From JAXMHB01 sp046346965 (GTDB lineage Bacteria > Pseudomonadota > Gammaproteobacteria > Xanthomonadales > SZUA-5): DNA of 64,000 nucleotides. Below are positions 22,848 to 32,374 of the stretch, in pieces. Below the pieces are notes generated by a model that did no database searches, was not told the DNA's origin, and saw only the letters and a program-made list of their open reading frames with translations. The stretch is taken from the NCBI GenBank assembly GCA_046346965.1, contig JAXMHB010000003.1, positions 310,001 to 374,000 on the forward strand. Reading direction: 5' to 3'. Position 1 is the first letter of the stretch. Every line of letters begins with the position of its first letter. The translations under genes and the position numbers were made by a program.

Positions 22848-25016
22848 TCAGCCCGCCAGCAGCGAGACGTCTGCCGTCTTCAGGAACAGCGTACTCAGGC
22901 GATCAAGCAGCGCCAGTCGGTTGTTGCGCACGGCAGCGTCCTCGGCCATCACCATCACGCCCTCGAAAAAGGCATCGACCGCCGCCTGCAGGTCGGCCAA
23001 CCGGGTCAGGCCCTCGACGTACTCGCCGGCGGCAAAGCGCGGCGCGCTGTCGGTTTCGGCCTGGACCAGGGCGGCATAGAGCGCGCGCTCGGCGTCATGG
23101 TGCAAACGCTCTGTGTCCACCGCCGGCAGTGCGGCGACATCGACGCCACCCTCGCCCGCCTTGCGCAGGATGTTGCGGATGCGCTTGTTGGCGGCGGCCA
23201 GACTCTGGCAGGCAGGCAGTTGCTTGAACGCCAACACTGCCTTCAGGCGCCGATCGAAATCGACCAGATCGTGCGGGCGGCGCTGCGCCACGGCCTCGAA
23301 CACATCGGCGGTGATGCCGGCCTCGGTGTAGTAGGCGCGGGTGCGCTCCAGGATGAACTCGTACAGTTCGTTTACCGCCGGCGCCGTCAGTTTGTCGGCG
23401 AGCTTGCCGAGCAGACTGTCGTCGTTGAAGGCGGCGTTGGCGATCTTGGCCAGATAGTCCTTCAGGCTCTGTGCCGGGATCGCCAGCACGGCGCGTTCGA
23501 GGATCTGCGGCAGGTCGAGGTGGATGCCACCCTCGATCAGTGTCCGCGCCAAGCCCAGTGCAGCGCGGCGCAGCGCGAACGGATCCTTGTTGCCGGTCGG
23601 CTTCAGGCCGACGGCAAAGATGCCGGCCAGCGTGTCGAGGCGCTCGGCGATGGCCAGCACGCGACCGACCGCCGTTGCCGCGATCGGCGCGCCGGACTGA
23701 CGCGGGGCGTAAACCTCGTCGAGCGCGATCGCGATGGCTTCCGGCTGTCCCTGCGCCAGCGCGTAGGTGCGGCCCATCTGGCCCTGCAGTTCCGGGAACT
23801 CGCCGACCATGCGCGTCTGCAGATCGGCCTTGGACAGCCGTGCAGCGGCCTCTGCGAGGTCTGCAGCCACCCCGACCGCCGGCGCCACCGCGCGCGCCAG
23901 AGCGACCACGCGCTCGGTCTTGTCGTACAGGCTGCCGAGCTTTTGCTGGTAGGTGACGCTCTTCAGCGCCTCCACGTGCTCAGCCAAGGGCTGCTTCAGA
24001 TCCTGGTCGAAGAAGAAGGCGGCGTCCGACAGGCGCGGGCGCACCACGCGCTCGTAGCCCTTGCGGATCTCGGCCGGATCACGGCTCTGGATATTGGCCA
24101 CCCCGACGAAATTGGGCGTCAGCTTGCCGCCGGCGTCTAGCACCGGGAAGAAGCGCTGATGAGTCTCGATGGTGGTGACGATCACTGCCTCGGGCAGGCG
24201 CATGAACTCGGTCGGGATCGAGCAGGCGATCGCGCACGGCCATTCGGTCAGATTGCTGACCTCGTCGATCAGATCGTCCGGCAACCGCGCCACGCCGCCC
24301 TGCGCCTGCGCGGCCGCGCTGACCTCCTCGCGCACGCGCTCGCGCCGCGCCTGCGGATCGACGATCACGTGCGCCGCCAGCAGAGCATCGAGGTAAGCCG
24401 CCGGCGTGGTGATCGACACTTCCTGCGGATGATGGAAGCGATGGCCGCGGGTACGCCGACCGCTGTCGACCCCGTAGACGCGCGCCGGCAGAAGTTCCGC
24501 GCCCAGCAGAACGATCAGCGCGTGCACCGGGCGCAGGAAGGCGTAGTCGTTGTCGCCCCAGCGCATCGGCTTGCCCAGCGGCAACCCTTCGATGGCCGCC
24601 TGCACCATTGCCGGCAGCACCTCGGCGGTCAGCGCGCCCGGCTTGCTGGTGCGATGCACGTACCAGGCGCCCTTGTCGGTTTCCAGTTTCTCCAATGCCT
24701 CGACGCTGACGCCGCAGGAGGCCGCAAAGCCCTGCAGCGCCTTGCTGGGCGCACCATCCGGGCCAGTGCCGGCCGCCAGCGCCGGACCACGACGCTCCAG
24801 CGTCTGCGCCGGCGCCGCCAGCGCCACCTCAGGCAGCAGCACGGCGATGCGGCGCGGCGTCCACAACGCCTGCGCGCGATCGGCCGGGTGCGCGATGCCG
24901 GCTTTGGCGAGGCGCTCGGACAAGCCGCTCTTCAGCCCGTGGGCGAGATCGGCGACGGCTTTGGCGGGAAGCTCTTCGCAGAGCAGTTCGACGAGCAGGT
25001 CGGCGGTGGTGGTCAT
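22848..25016 (-). CDS. glyS: glycyl-tRNA synthetase beta subunit
   Basis: This is the beta subunit of the heterotetrameric bacterial glycyl-tRNA synthetase, 722 residues, needed for tRNA binding. It begins MTTTADLLVELLCEELPAKA. The ATG at 25016 overlaps the toxin stop as TGATG, so translation is likely coupled to the PIN-domain gene upstream and not directly to glyQ. No ribosome binding site of its own is obvious beyond a weak GAACCC. A 152-bp gap without recognisable features follows before deaD. Confidence 0.96.
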   Translation of the reverse strand: MTTTADLLVELLCEELPAKAVADLAHGLKSGLSERLAKAGIAHPADRAQALWTPRRIAVLLPEVALAAPAQTLERRGPALAAGTGPDGAPSKALQGFAASCGVSVEALEKLETDKGAWYVHRTSKPGALTAEVLPAMVQAAIEGLPLGKPMRWGDNDYAFLRPVHALIVLLGAELLPARVYGVDSGRRTRGHRFHHPQEVSITTPAAYLDALLAAHVIVDPQARRERVREEVSAAAQAQGGVARLPDDLIDEVSNLTEWPCAIACSIPTEFMRLPEAVIVTTIETHQRFFPVLDAGGKLTPNFVGVANIQSRDPAEIRKGYERVVRPRLSDAAFFFDQDLKQPLAEHVEALKSVTYQQKLGSLYDKTERVVALARAVAPAVGVAADLAEAAARLSKADLQTRMVGEFPELQGQMGRTYALAQGQPEAIAIALDEVYAPRQSGAPIAATAVGRVLAIAERLDTLAGIFAVGLKPTGNKDPFALRRAALGLARTLIEGGIHLDLPQILERAVLAIPAQSLKDYLAKIANAAFNDDSLLGKLADKLTAPAVNELYEFILERTRAYYTEAGITADVFEAVAQRRPHDLVDFDRRLKAVLAFKQLPACQSLAAANKRIRNILRKAGEGGVDVAALPAVDTERLHHDAERALYAALVQAETDSAPRFAAGEYVEGLTRLADLQAAVDAFFEGVMVMAEDAAVRNNRLALLDRLSTLFLKTADVSLLAG

Positions 25017-25450
25017 CAGGGTTCCGAGACAGCGTTCAGGAAAGGGTTGCGCACCACGATGCCGAAGTACTCCTGGCCGTGGTTCAGGTCTTCGCTCAGG
25101 ATCTCGCCGCAGCGAGCGCGCTCGGCGGCGGCGATCACCAAGCCATCCGGGAGCGAGACCTGGTAGCGGGCCCGAGCGTCGAGCGCGCGCCGGGTCAGGG
25201 TGGTGTCTAGAGGGACCAGCGGGCAGTGCGCATACAGGCCAAGGGTTTCACGGACCTCGTCGACGCTGTAGCCGAAGCGCGGGCGCAGCAGCACGGAGGC
25301 CAGTTCGTTCAGCACCTGCGCGGACAGCACCAGACGCTCCTGCTCCAGAAGGTCACCAATCAGGTCGAAGGCGATCGCCTGCTTGTGGCCGGCGTCGGCG
25401 TCGTTCGCATAAACGAGGACGTTAGTATCGACGAAGCACGGGGCGGTCAT
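25016..25450 (-). CDS. VapC-type PIN-domain toxin
   Basis: This is a 144-residue PIN-domain ribonuclease, the likely toxin of a VapBC-type pair. The acidic active-site residues are visible: Asp 8 (FVDTNVLVY), Glu 49 (LNELAS), Asp 102 (LPDGLVIAAA) and Asp 121 (SEDLNHG), so the enzyme looks intact. The ATG at 25450 gives MTAPCFVDTN and lies inside the antitoxin gene (29-bp overlap), a typical arrangement. Its stop codon overlaps the glyS start by 1 nt. Targets of VapC enzymes are usually tRNA or rRNA; this one's target is unknown. Confidence 0.88.
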   Translation of the reverse strand: MTAPCFVDTNVLVYANDADAGHKQAIAFDLIGDLLEQERLVLSAQVLNELASVLLRPRFGYSVDEVRETLGLYAHCPLVPLDTTLTRRALDARARYQVSLPDGLVIAAAERARCGEILSEDLNHGQEYFGIVVRNPFLNAVSEP

Positions 25451-25673
25451 AGCTCTCTTCGCGATCGAACTTGGCGCCGCCGGCATGGCGAGCCAGCCTT
25501 CGGGTGACGCGCCGGAATTCCTCCGCGCGCTGTTTTGCCGCGCTCGATTCCGACGCCACCAGTTGCTCCAGGTAATCGCGCAGCAACTGGGTCACCGTGG
25601 TGTCGCGGTCGAGCGCGAGCTTGCGCGCGCGGCGCAAGAGCTCATCGTCGACGGAGAAGGTCACATTCGTCAT
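25422..25673 (-). CDS. antitoxin, ribbon-helix-helix type
   Basis: This 83-residue protein begins MTNVTFSVDDELLRRARKLA, the beta strand and helix of a ribbon-helix-helix DNA-binding fold. It ends with a charged tail (EESYDRPVLRRY) that would wrap the toxin. It precedes and overlaps the PIN-domain gene. Such antitoxins neutralise the nuclease and repress their own promoter. An imperfect palindrome 11 bp upstream of its ATG is a good candidate operator. Confidence 0.86.
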   Translation of the reverse strand: MTNVTFSVDDELLRRARKLALDRDTTVTQLLRDYLEQLVASESSAAKQRAEEFRRVTRRLARHAGGAKFDREESYDRPVLRRY

Positions 25674-25683
25674 CAGCCAGCAC

Positions 25684-25710
25684 CCTCATTATGGTTCACA
25701 CACAATAAGG
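25684..25710 (-). promoter_or_regulatory. candidate antitoxin operator/promoter
   Basis: The two half-sites CCTTATTGTG and CATAATGAGG (minus strand) match as an inverted repeat at 8 of 10 positions with a 7-bp spacer. The right half contains CATAAT, a plausible -10 element for the toxin-antitoxin genes. No good -35 was found. The site lies in the 62-bp gap between glyQ and the antitoxin. Confidence 0.5.
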
Positions 25711-25735
25711 GCGAGCGCTGGTGCGGGCAATTCAC

Positions 25736-26632
<897 letters not shown>

Positions 26633-26717
26633 CGCAATCTCAACAGAACGCAAAGAGCCGAGCAGTATAGACGCCGCCGACCACGCCCTGAACCCCGATC
26701 GGCGCGATCGATGCGGC

Positions 26718-28607
26718 TCAGCGACCCGCGGCGGCGGGCGACGCCTCGGCATCGGCCGGTGGCGGCGGCGGCGGATCGAGGTCGAAGCCGACGATCATCG
26801 GATCGTGATCGGAAGAGCGGAAGGGATCGGCGCGGAACATGCGCGCATCGAGCGCCCGCGAGCGGCCCTCGCGGTTGTAGCCAAAGGCGCCCATTTCGTC
26901 CGAGTTGATGTGCCACACTGCGGCGCCCGCGACCTGGCCGGCCAGGCTGGGACTGGCCAGCGCATGGTCCAGACTGCCGGACAGACCGTCGTAAACGAAG
27001 CTGTAATGGCCCTCGGCGTCACCGTGGCCCAATTGCACGAAGCCAGCCTCGCCGAGCAGGCGCACCGGATCTTCCTGCGAGTAAGTATTGAGATCGCCGA
27101 GGATCAGCACATCGGCATCGCCACTGGCGGTCGGGTCGGTCTGCAGCCATTCGTTCAGCGCGCGCGCCGCATCCACGCGGACGGCGTTCCAGCAGCCCTG
27201 GCCATCGCCGCGGTCCTGATTGCCGGGGTCGGCCTCCTGGCAGCCACCTTTGCTCTTCCAGTGATTGACTACCAGCGTGAACCGCGCCTGCGTCTTGGCA
27301 TCGTCAAAGGTCTGCGCCAGCGGCACGCGGTTCATGCGATCGAAGGGCGGCAGTTCCAGCGTCGCCGCCGGTCCGGCCAGCTTCAGACGCTTGCTGCGAT
27401 AGAGCAGGCCCACGCTGATTGCATCCCCGCCGAGCTTGGGGCCCGGCGCGCGCACGTAGTCGTACTCGTTGCGGCGCCCGCGCGACTGGTTCAGCCGGAA
27501 CGCCAGTTCCTCGATGGCCGAACGCTTCTCGTAGCCATCGTTCTCGACTTCGACAAGCGCATAGATATCAGCGTCCATCGCCTTCAGCGCGCTCAAAATC
27601 TTGGCGCGCTGGCGGTTCAATTCCTCGGCATCGCTGGCGCCGCGCTCGGTCGGGAAGCCGCCGCCCTTGCCGTCGCCGTTGAAATAGTTCTCCAGATTGA
27701 AGGTGGCGATGCGCAGCGCGCCGCCCACTTCCGGCGCGCTCTCCGGCCGCGGCGCCTGCACTGCCTGCACGCGCTCGCCCGGGTGCAAGCGATAGCTGCC
27801 GCCACGCTGATCGAGCACGCCGGACACGCCGCTCAACTGCGTGCCGGTGCGGTACGGGGCGTCGATGCTGGGCTGCAGGCTGAGATAGCTCACCCGCTCC
27901 GGGGCGCCGAGCGCGATGCTGCCGTCATCGAGCAGCAGCCGCGCGCGGGCATTGTCCTCGGTTAGCGCGCGGCTTTGCGCGCCGGGCGGGAAGCGTTCGG
28001 TCGGTTGCCACTGGCGGCCGGTGAGGCCCACCAGCAACTCGCCGCGATCGATCAATCCATAGTTGCCGAGCACGGTCAGAATCGGCTCGACGGCGATGCG
28101 CATGCCCTCGAAGGCTTCCCAATCGTCCGCCACCAGCGGCGGCTCCTCGATCAGCGTGGCCTGCGGCAACTCGTCTACATGACCGCAAACGCGGAACTCG
28201 GACAATTCGGCCAGCGCGGTCAGCGTCTCCTCGCCCTCGCCCATCTCGCTGACGCGCCCGTGGACGCGGACGACGTCGCCGCGCTCCACCTTCGGCCGGG
28301 CGCCGTCGATCTGCACGAACAGACCTTCCGAGGTCATCGGGTCGCCGTCGCGATCGGCCTGCTCCTCCTGCAGGAACACGCCGCCGAGGCCGTCGATCAT
28401 GTCGGCGACGACCACGCCTTCGACGGTGGCCAGATTGCCGACTTGCGGGCTCTTCAGCGTGGCGCCCTGCACCTCGCTGATCAGATTCGCCGGGGCGCCG
28501 CAGACACCCACCTGGATCGGCTCGCTGCTGCCGAGCGTGGTGGCGACATCGCGATCACAGCCGGCCAGGGCGAGCAGGAGCGGCAGGATGATGGCTTTGT
28601 GCTGCAT
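26718..28607 (-). CDS. ExeM/NucH-type secreted nuclease, lipoprotein
   Basis: This is a 629-residue lipoprotein nuclease. It starts MQHKAIILPLLLALAGC, a lipoprotein signal with the cysteine at 17. An OB-fold-like domain follows (GVVVADMIDGLGGVFLQEE). The endonuclease/exonuclease/phosphatase domain then runs from about residue 300 (IATFNLENYFNG, VEVENDGY, VVNHWKSKGG, LGDLNTYSQEDP, SDHDPMIVGF). It most likely degrades extracellular DNA. The C-terminus is Pro/Ala-rich. A reading frame extending to 29465 runs over the cytochrome c5 gene on the same strand and is not used. Confidence 0.88.
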   Translation of the reverse strand: MQHKAIILPLLLALAGCDRDVATTLGSSEPIQVGVCGAPANLISEVQGATLKSPQVGNLATVEGVVVADMIDGLGGVFLQEEQADRDGDPMTSEGLFVQIDGARPKVERGDVVRVHGRVSEMGEGEETLTALAELSEFRVCGHVDELPQATLIEEPPLVADDWEAFEGMRIAVEPILTVLGNYGLIDRGELLVGLTGRQWQPTERFPPGAQSRALTEDNARARLLLDDGSIALGAPERVSYLSLQPSIDAPYRTGTQLSGVSGVLDQRGGSYRLHPGERVQAVQAPRPESAPEVGGALRIATFNLENYFNGDGKGGGFPTERGASDAEELNRQRAKILSALKAMDADIYALVEVENDGYEKRSAIEELAFRLNQSRGRRNEYDYVRAPGPKLGGDAISVGLLYRSKRLKLAGPAATLELPPFDRMNRVPLAQTFDDAKTQARFTLVVNHWKSKGGCQEADPGNQDRGDGQGCWNAVRVDAARALNEWLQTDPTASGDADVLILGDLNTYSQEDPVRLLGEAGFVQLGHGDAEGHYSFVYDGLSGSLDHALASPSLAGQVAGAAVWHINSDEMGAFGYNREGRSRALDARMFRADPFRSSDHDPMIVGFDLDPPPPPPADAEASPAAAGR

Positions 28608-28620
28608 GGAACCTCCCAGA

Positions 28621-28650
28621 CGAAAACGCCGCCCGCGGGCGGCGTTTGTG
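28621..28650 (-). terminator. rho-independent terminator of the cytochrome c5 gene
   Basis: A perfect palindrome CGCCGCCCGCGGGCGGCG is flanked by AAA on its 5' side and by TTTTCGT on the 3' side (minus strand). It lies 20 bp after the cytochrome c5 stop and just before the nuclease start. Confidence 0.8.
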
Positions 28651-28669
28651 GCAAGTCGGCGGCGCCGGC

Positions 28670-29236
28670 TTACTTGTACTGATTGACCAGATACTCGACC
28701 GCCGCGCGCACCTGCTCGTCGGTCAGCGAGGGGTTGCCACCGCGCGCCGGCATGATGCCGGCCTGGCCCTGGTAACCCTCGGTGGCATGCTTGACCAGCA
28801 GATCGATGCCGGTGGCGATGCGCGGGGCCCACAGTTCCTTGGTATGCGGCGCGCCGCCAGCACCGGAGCCGTGACAGGCGCTGCACAGATTTTGGTTGAT
28901 CACCGCACCGTCCAGCGTGCCGCCGTAGGCGATCTGGCTGGCGGCAGCCTTGCGGGCCGCCTCTTCCGCCGCGAGCAGCGCGGCACGGCCGGTCTCGCCG
29001 GCGTTGACGGTGGCCGAGGGCTTCAGGCGGGCGTCGATCGCGGCGCGGGCAGCGGCCACGCGGTCGCGCTGGGCCGGATTGAGGTCTTCCAGCTTGGCGT
29101 TGGGCGTGACCTCGCTGTACCCATAAAACCGGTCGTTGATGTGGTGCGCGGCCAGGATCAACACAAAGGCAAAGGCCATCAGACCCAGAATCAGCTGGGC
29201 GAAGTGCTTCAGGAAGACCGCATCGTACTTGGTCAC
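28670..29236 (-). CDS. membrane-anchored cytochrome c5-type protein
   Basis: This is a 188-residue monohaem cytochrome. An N-terminal membrane helix (about residues 12-31) anchors it with the haem domain in the periplasm. The haem site is CSACH (118-122), followed by GIMPARGGNP with the likely axial methionine. The middle part (48-100) is an Ala-rich helical linker. It is a single gene with its own terminator. Cytochromes of this group carry electrons between respiratory complexes; the exact partner cannot be told from sequence. Confidence 0.9.
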   Translation of the reverse strand: MTKYDAVFLKHFAQLILGLMAFAFVLILAAHHINDRFYGYSEVTPNAKLEDLNPAQRDRVAAARAAIDARLKPSATVNAGETGRAALLAAEEAARKAAASQIAYGGTLDGAVINQNLCSACHGSGAGGAPHTKELWAPRIATGIDLLVKHATEGYQGQAGIMPARGGNPSLTDEQVRAAVEYLVNQYK

Positions 29237-29398
29237 AGTGGAGCCTCTCGGATAACGAAATCAGTGAGCCTGAGGCCGTGCGGCCGGGCTGAGGGCGCGG
29301 AGTATACGAGGCAAGCCCGGCGCTAGGCCATGCGTGGATGGCAAGCGCGTGCATCCCAATCCTGCCCCGTGCGCACGCTATTCTGTGAACTTCCCGGC

Positions 29399-30787
29399 AT
29401 GACGACGGCGCGCATGGCAGCACATCACATTCTGGTCGTGGACGACGAGCCGGATATCCGTTCACTGGTGCAGGACATCCTGGCCGACGAGGGCTACCAG
29501 GTGGAGTCTGCCCCCGGCGCCGCGGCGGCGCGTGCGGCGCTGCGCGCCAAACGCCCGGATCTGGTGCTGCTGGACGTGTGGATGCCCGATACCGACGGCA
29601 TTTCGCTGCTGCGCGAGTGGAGCCAGGGCGGGCAGCCGCCGATGCCGGTGGTGATGATGAGCGGCCATGGCACCATCGAAACTGCGGTGGAAGCCACTCG
29701 GCTGGGCGCCTATGACTTCATCGAGAAGCCGATTTCGCTGGCGAAACTGCTGCTGACGGTCGAACGCGCGCTGGAGGCCTCGCGCCTGCGCCAGGAGAAC
29801 GAAGGCCTGAAGCGGCGCCTGCCCGAGCTGCCCGAGCCGATCGGCAGCAGTCGGGCGATGCAGGATCTGCGCGCGCAGATCGAGCGCGCCGCGCAAACCG
29901 ACGCCTGCGTGCTGCTGGAAGGCGAGCCCGGCACCGGCAAGCAAGTGCTCGCCCGCTATCTGCACGAGCGCTCGCCGCGGCGCGAGCGTCCTTTCGTGGT
30001 CGTCAGCGGCGGCGCGCTGATGAAACCGGACGCCGCGCGCGATCTGTTTGGCACCGAGGACAGCGGCGAGCTGCGCTATGGCCTGATCGAGCAGGCGCAG
30101 GGCGGCACCGTCTATCTGGACGAGGTCAGTGCGCTCGGCACCGAGCTGCAGACGCGGCTGGCCGCCGCGCTGGCGGCGCGCAGCTACACGCGCGTCGGCG
30201 GCCACGCCCAGGTGCCGCTGGAGGCGCGCGTGGTCAGCGGCACCAGCCGCGATCTGACACGCGAAGTCAGCGAGGGGCGCTTCCAGGAGGCGCTGCTGTA
30301 TCAGCTGCGCGTGCTGCCGCTGCGGGTAACGCCGCTGCGCGAGCGCCCGGAGGACATCCCGGAGCTGGTGCGCTCCTTTGCCGAAACCTTTGCCGACCGC
30401 GACCAACTGCCCTATCGCCGCTTCACCGTGGCCGCGCAGAATCGCATGCGCCAGTACCCCTGGCCGGGCAATGTGCGCGAGCTGTCCAATCTGGTGCAGC
30501 GCCTGCTGATTCTCGGTCAGGGCGATGAGGTCGATCTGCCCGAGGTCGATACCGCGCTGGGTCCGGCACGCACGGAGGTCAAAGCGCGCGCCGACAACGC
30601 CCTGCCGATCGATCTCGGCCTGCCGCTGCGCGAGGCGCGCGAGCAGTTCGAGCGCGAGTATCTGATCCACCAGCTCAAGCTCGCCGGCGGCAGCGTCGGC
30701 AAACTGGCCAAGGCGGTCGGCCTGGAGCGCACCCACCTCTATCGCAAACTACGCTCGCTCGGCGTGGAGCTGAAAGATGGGGAGTAA
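29399..30787 (+). CDS. ntrX: NtrX-like response regulator lacking GAFTGA
   Basis: This is a 462-residue NtrC-family regulator: receiver domain (phospho-acceptor Asp 59 in LVLLDVWMP), AAA+ domain with Walker A GEPGTGK and Walker B GGTVYLDEV, arginine-finger region RFQEALLYQL, and a Fis-type helix-turn-helix (GKLAKAVGLERTHLYRKL). The loop where sigma-54 activators have GAFTGA reads GTEDSGELRYGLIEQ, so contact with sigma-54 is doubtful. This loss is typical of NtrX proteins. An ATG at 29414 is a possible alternative start. No kinase gene adjoins it; trkA follows after a repeat. Confidence 0.85.
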   Translation: MTTARMAAHHILVVDDEPDIRSLVQDILADEGYQVESAPGAAAARAALRAKRPDLVLLDVWMPDTDGISLLREWSQGGQPPMPVVMMSGHGTIETAVEATRLGAYDFIEKPISLAKLLLTVERALEASRLRQENEGLKRRLPELPEPIGSSRAMQDLRAQIERAAQTDACVLLEGEPGTGKQVLARYLHERSPRRERPFVVVSGGALMKPDAARDLFGTEDSGELRYGLIEQAQGGTVYLDEVSALGTELQTRLAAALAARSYTRVGGHAQVPLEARVVSGTSRDLTREVSEGRFQEALLYQLRVLPLRVTPLRERPEDIPELVRSFAETFADRDQLPYRRFTVAAQNRMRQYPWPGNVRELSNLVQRLLILGQGDEVDLPEVDTALGPARTEVKARADNALPIDLGLPLREAREQFEREYLIHQLKLAGGSVGKLAKAVGLERTHLYRKLRSLGVELKDGE

Positions 30788-30803
30788 AGCGGCGACGTAC
30801 GAC

Positions 30804-30944
30804 GAGGGCACGAGGGCACGAGGGCACGAGGGCACGCGAAAAGCGGTCCACGCCTGGTCGAGAGCCGCCTGTGCCATCCAGATCCCGAAGCGCTCGGTTC
30901 GGGCGGGCTTGCGTGCCCTCGTGCCCTCGTGCCCTCGTGCCCTC
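30804..30944. repeat. perfect 34-bp inverted repeat of tandem octamers
   Basis: Four exact copies of GAGGGCAC (30804-30835) plus GC face four exact copies of GTGCCCTC (30913-30944) preceded by GC. This gives 34 bp of perfect inverted repeat with 73 bp between the arms. The spacer has a smaller stem (CCCGAA with TTCGGG, near 30887-30906). It fills most of the 210-bp gap between the NtrX-like gene and trkA and could form a cruciform in DNA or a long hairpin in RNA. Confidence 0.95.
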
Positions 30945-30997
30945 CCAGGCTGTCCGCGTTGGCTGCCCCGCAACGCCGTGCTCACGCAGCCCGCCGT

Positions 30998-32374
30998 ATG
31001 AACATCCTCATCCTCGGCGCGGGTCAGGTGGGCACGTCGGTAGCGTCGGCGCTGGCGCGTGAGAACAATGACATCACGGTGGTCGACACCGACGCCGAGA
31101 AGCTGCGCGAGTTGTCGGAGAAGATCGATCTGCAGGTGGTGCAGGGCTTTGCCGCGCATCCCAGCGTGCTGGCGCGCGCCGGCGCCGAGGATGCCGATGT
31201 GCTGGTCGCGGTGACCTCCTCCGATGAGGTCAACATGATCGCCTGCGAAGTGGCCGCCACGCTGTACCGGACGCCGATGAAGGTGGCGCGGGTGCGATCG
31301 CTGGAGTACCTGAAGCACCCGGAGCTGTTCGGGCGCGGGCATGTGTCCATCGATCATCTGATCAGCCCCTCGCAGCGCGTCTGCGAGTACATCGAGCGCT
31401 TGATCGAATACCCCGGCGCACTGCAGGTGCTGGATTTCGCCGGTGGCCGGGCGCAGTTGCTCGGCATGCGGGCAGACAGCGACGGCGCGCTGGTGGGCCA
31501 CCAGATCCGCGATTTGAACATGCATCTGCCGGCCGGCAGCGCGGTGCGCATCGCGGCCATTTTCCGCAACAAGCGCTCGGTGCCGGCCGAGGGCGATACC
31601 GTCATCGAACTCGGCGACGAGGTGTTCTTCCTGGCCGACAAGAAGAGCATCCGCGCGATGATGGCCGAGTTCCATCGCATCGAGCGCCCGGCGCGGCGGA
31701 TCATGCTGGCGGGCGGCGGCAACATCGGCCTCGACCTCGCCAAGCAGTTGGAGGCGCGCTACAACGTCAAGGTGATCGAGCGCGGGCGCGAGCGCGCGCG
31801 GGCGATCGCCGAGTCGCTGGAGAACGCCATCGTGCTCAGCGGCGACTGCGCCGACGAGGATCTGCTGCGCGAGGAGAACATCGACCAGACCGATGTGTTC
31901 TGCGCGCTCACCAATGACGACGAGGCCAATATCCTGTCGGCAATGCTGGCCAAGCGCCTGGGCGCGCGGCGGGTGATCTCGCTGATCAACCGCCCGGCCT
32001 ATGCGGATCTGGTGGAGAGCGGCACCATCGATACCGCGGTGTCGCCGCAGCAGATCACGCTGGGGGCGCTGCTGTCCTACGTGCGCCAAGGCAATCTGGT
32101 GCGCGTGCATTCCTTGCGCGGCGGCGCCGTGGAAGCGCTCGAAGCCGTGGCCGTGGGCAATGCCGGCTCGTCCAAGATCATCGGCCGCGCCTTGCAGCAG
32201 ATCGCCTTCCCCAAGGGTGCCAGTATCGTCGGCATCGTGCGTGGCGATCGTGTGCTGGCAGCGCACCATGACACCGTGATCGAAGCCGATGACCATGTGA
32301 TCGTGTTCATCACTGACAAGCGCGATCTGCGCAAGGTCGAACTGCTGTTCCGCGCCGGCGCCGCCAGCCTATGA
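30998..32374 (+). CDS. trkA: Trk potassium uptake regulatory subunit TrkA
   Basis: This is TrkA, 458 residues, the cytoplasmic NAD(H)-binding ring that gates TrkH. Two Rossmann repeats are seen (MNILILGAGQVGTSVA at the start and RIMLAGGGNIGLDLA near residue 230), each followed by a TrkA-C domain. The ATG at 30998 is certain from the motif. The gene overlaps trkH by the ATGA arrangement. The octamer inverted repeat ends 53 bp before its start and may affect expression. Confidence 0.96.
   Translation: MNILILGAGQVGTSVASALARENNDITVVDTDAEKLRELSEKIDLQVVQGFAAHPSVLARAGAEDADVLVAVTSSDEVNMIACEVAATLYRTPMKVARVRSLEYLKHPELFGRGHVSIDHLISPSQRVCEYIERLIEYPGALQVLDFAGGRAQLLGMRADSDGALVGHQIRDLNMHLPAGSAVRIAAIFRNKRSVPAEGDTVIELGDEVFFLADKKSIRAMMAEFHRIERPARRIMLAGGGNIGLDLAKQLEARYNVKVIERGRERARAIAESLENAIVLSGDCADEDLLREENIDQTDVFCALTNDDEANILSAMLAKRLGARRVISLINRPAYADLVESGTIDTAVSPQQITLGALLSYVRQGNLVRVHSLRGGAVEALEAVAVGNAGSSKIIGRALQQIAFPKGASIVGIVRGDRVLAAHHDTVIEADDHVIVFITDKRDLRKVELLFRAGAASL

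Noticed and set aside
26718..29465. A 915-codon frame extending the secreted nuclease over the cytochrome c5 gene
   Set aside because: The lipoprotein signal at 28607 marks the true start, and the upstream part overlaps cytochrome c5 in another frame plus a terminator.
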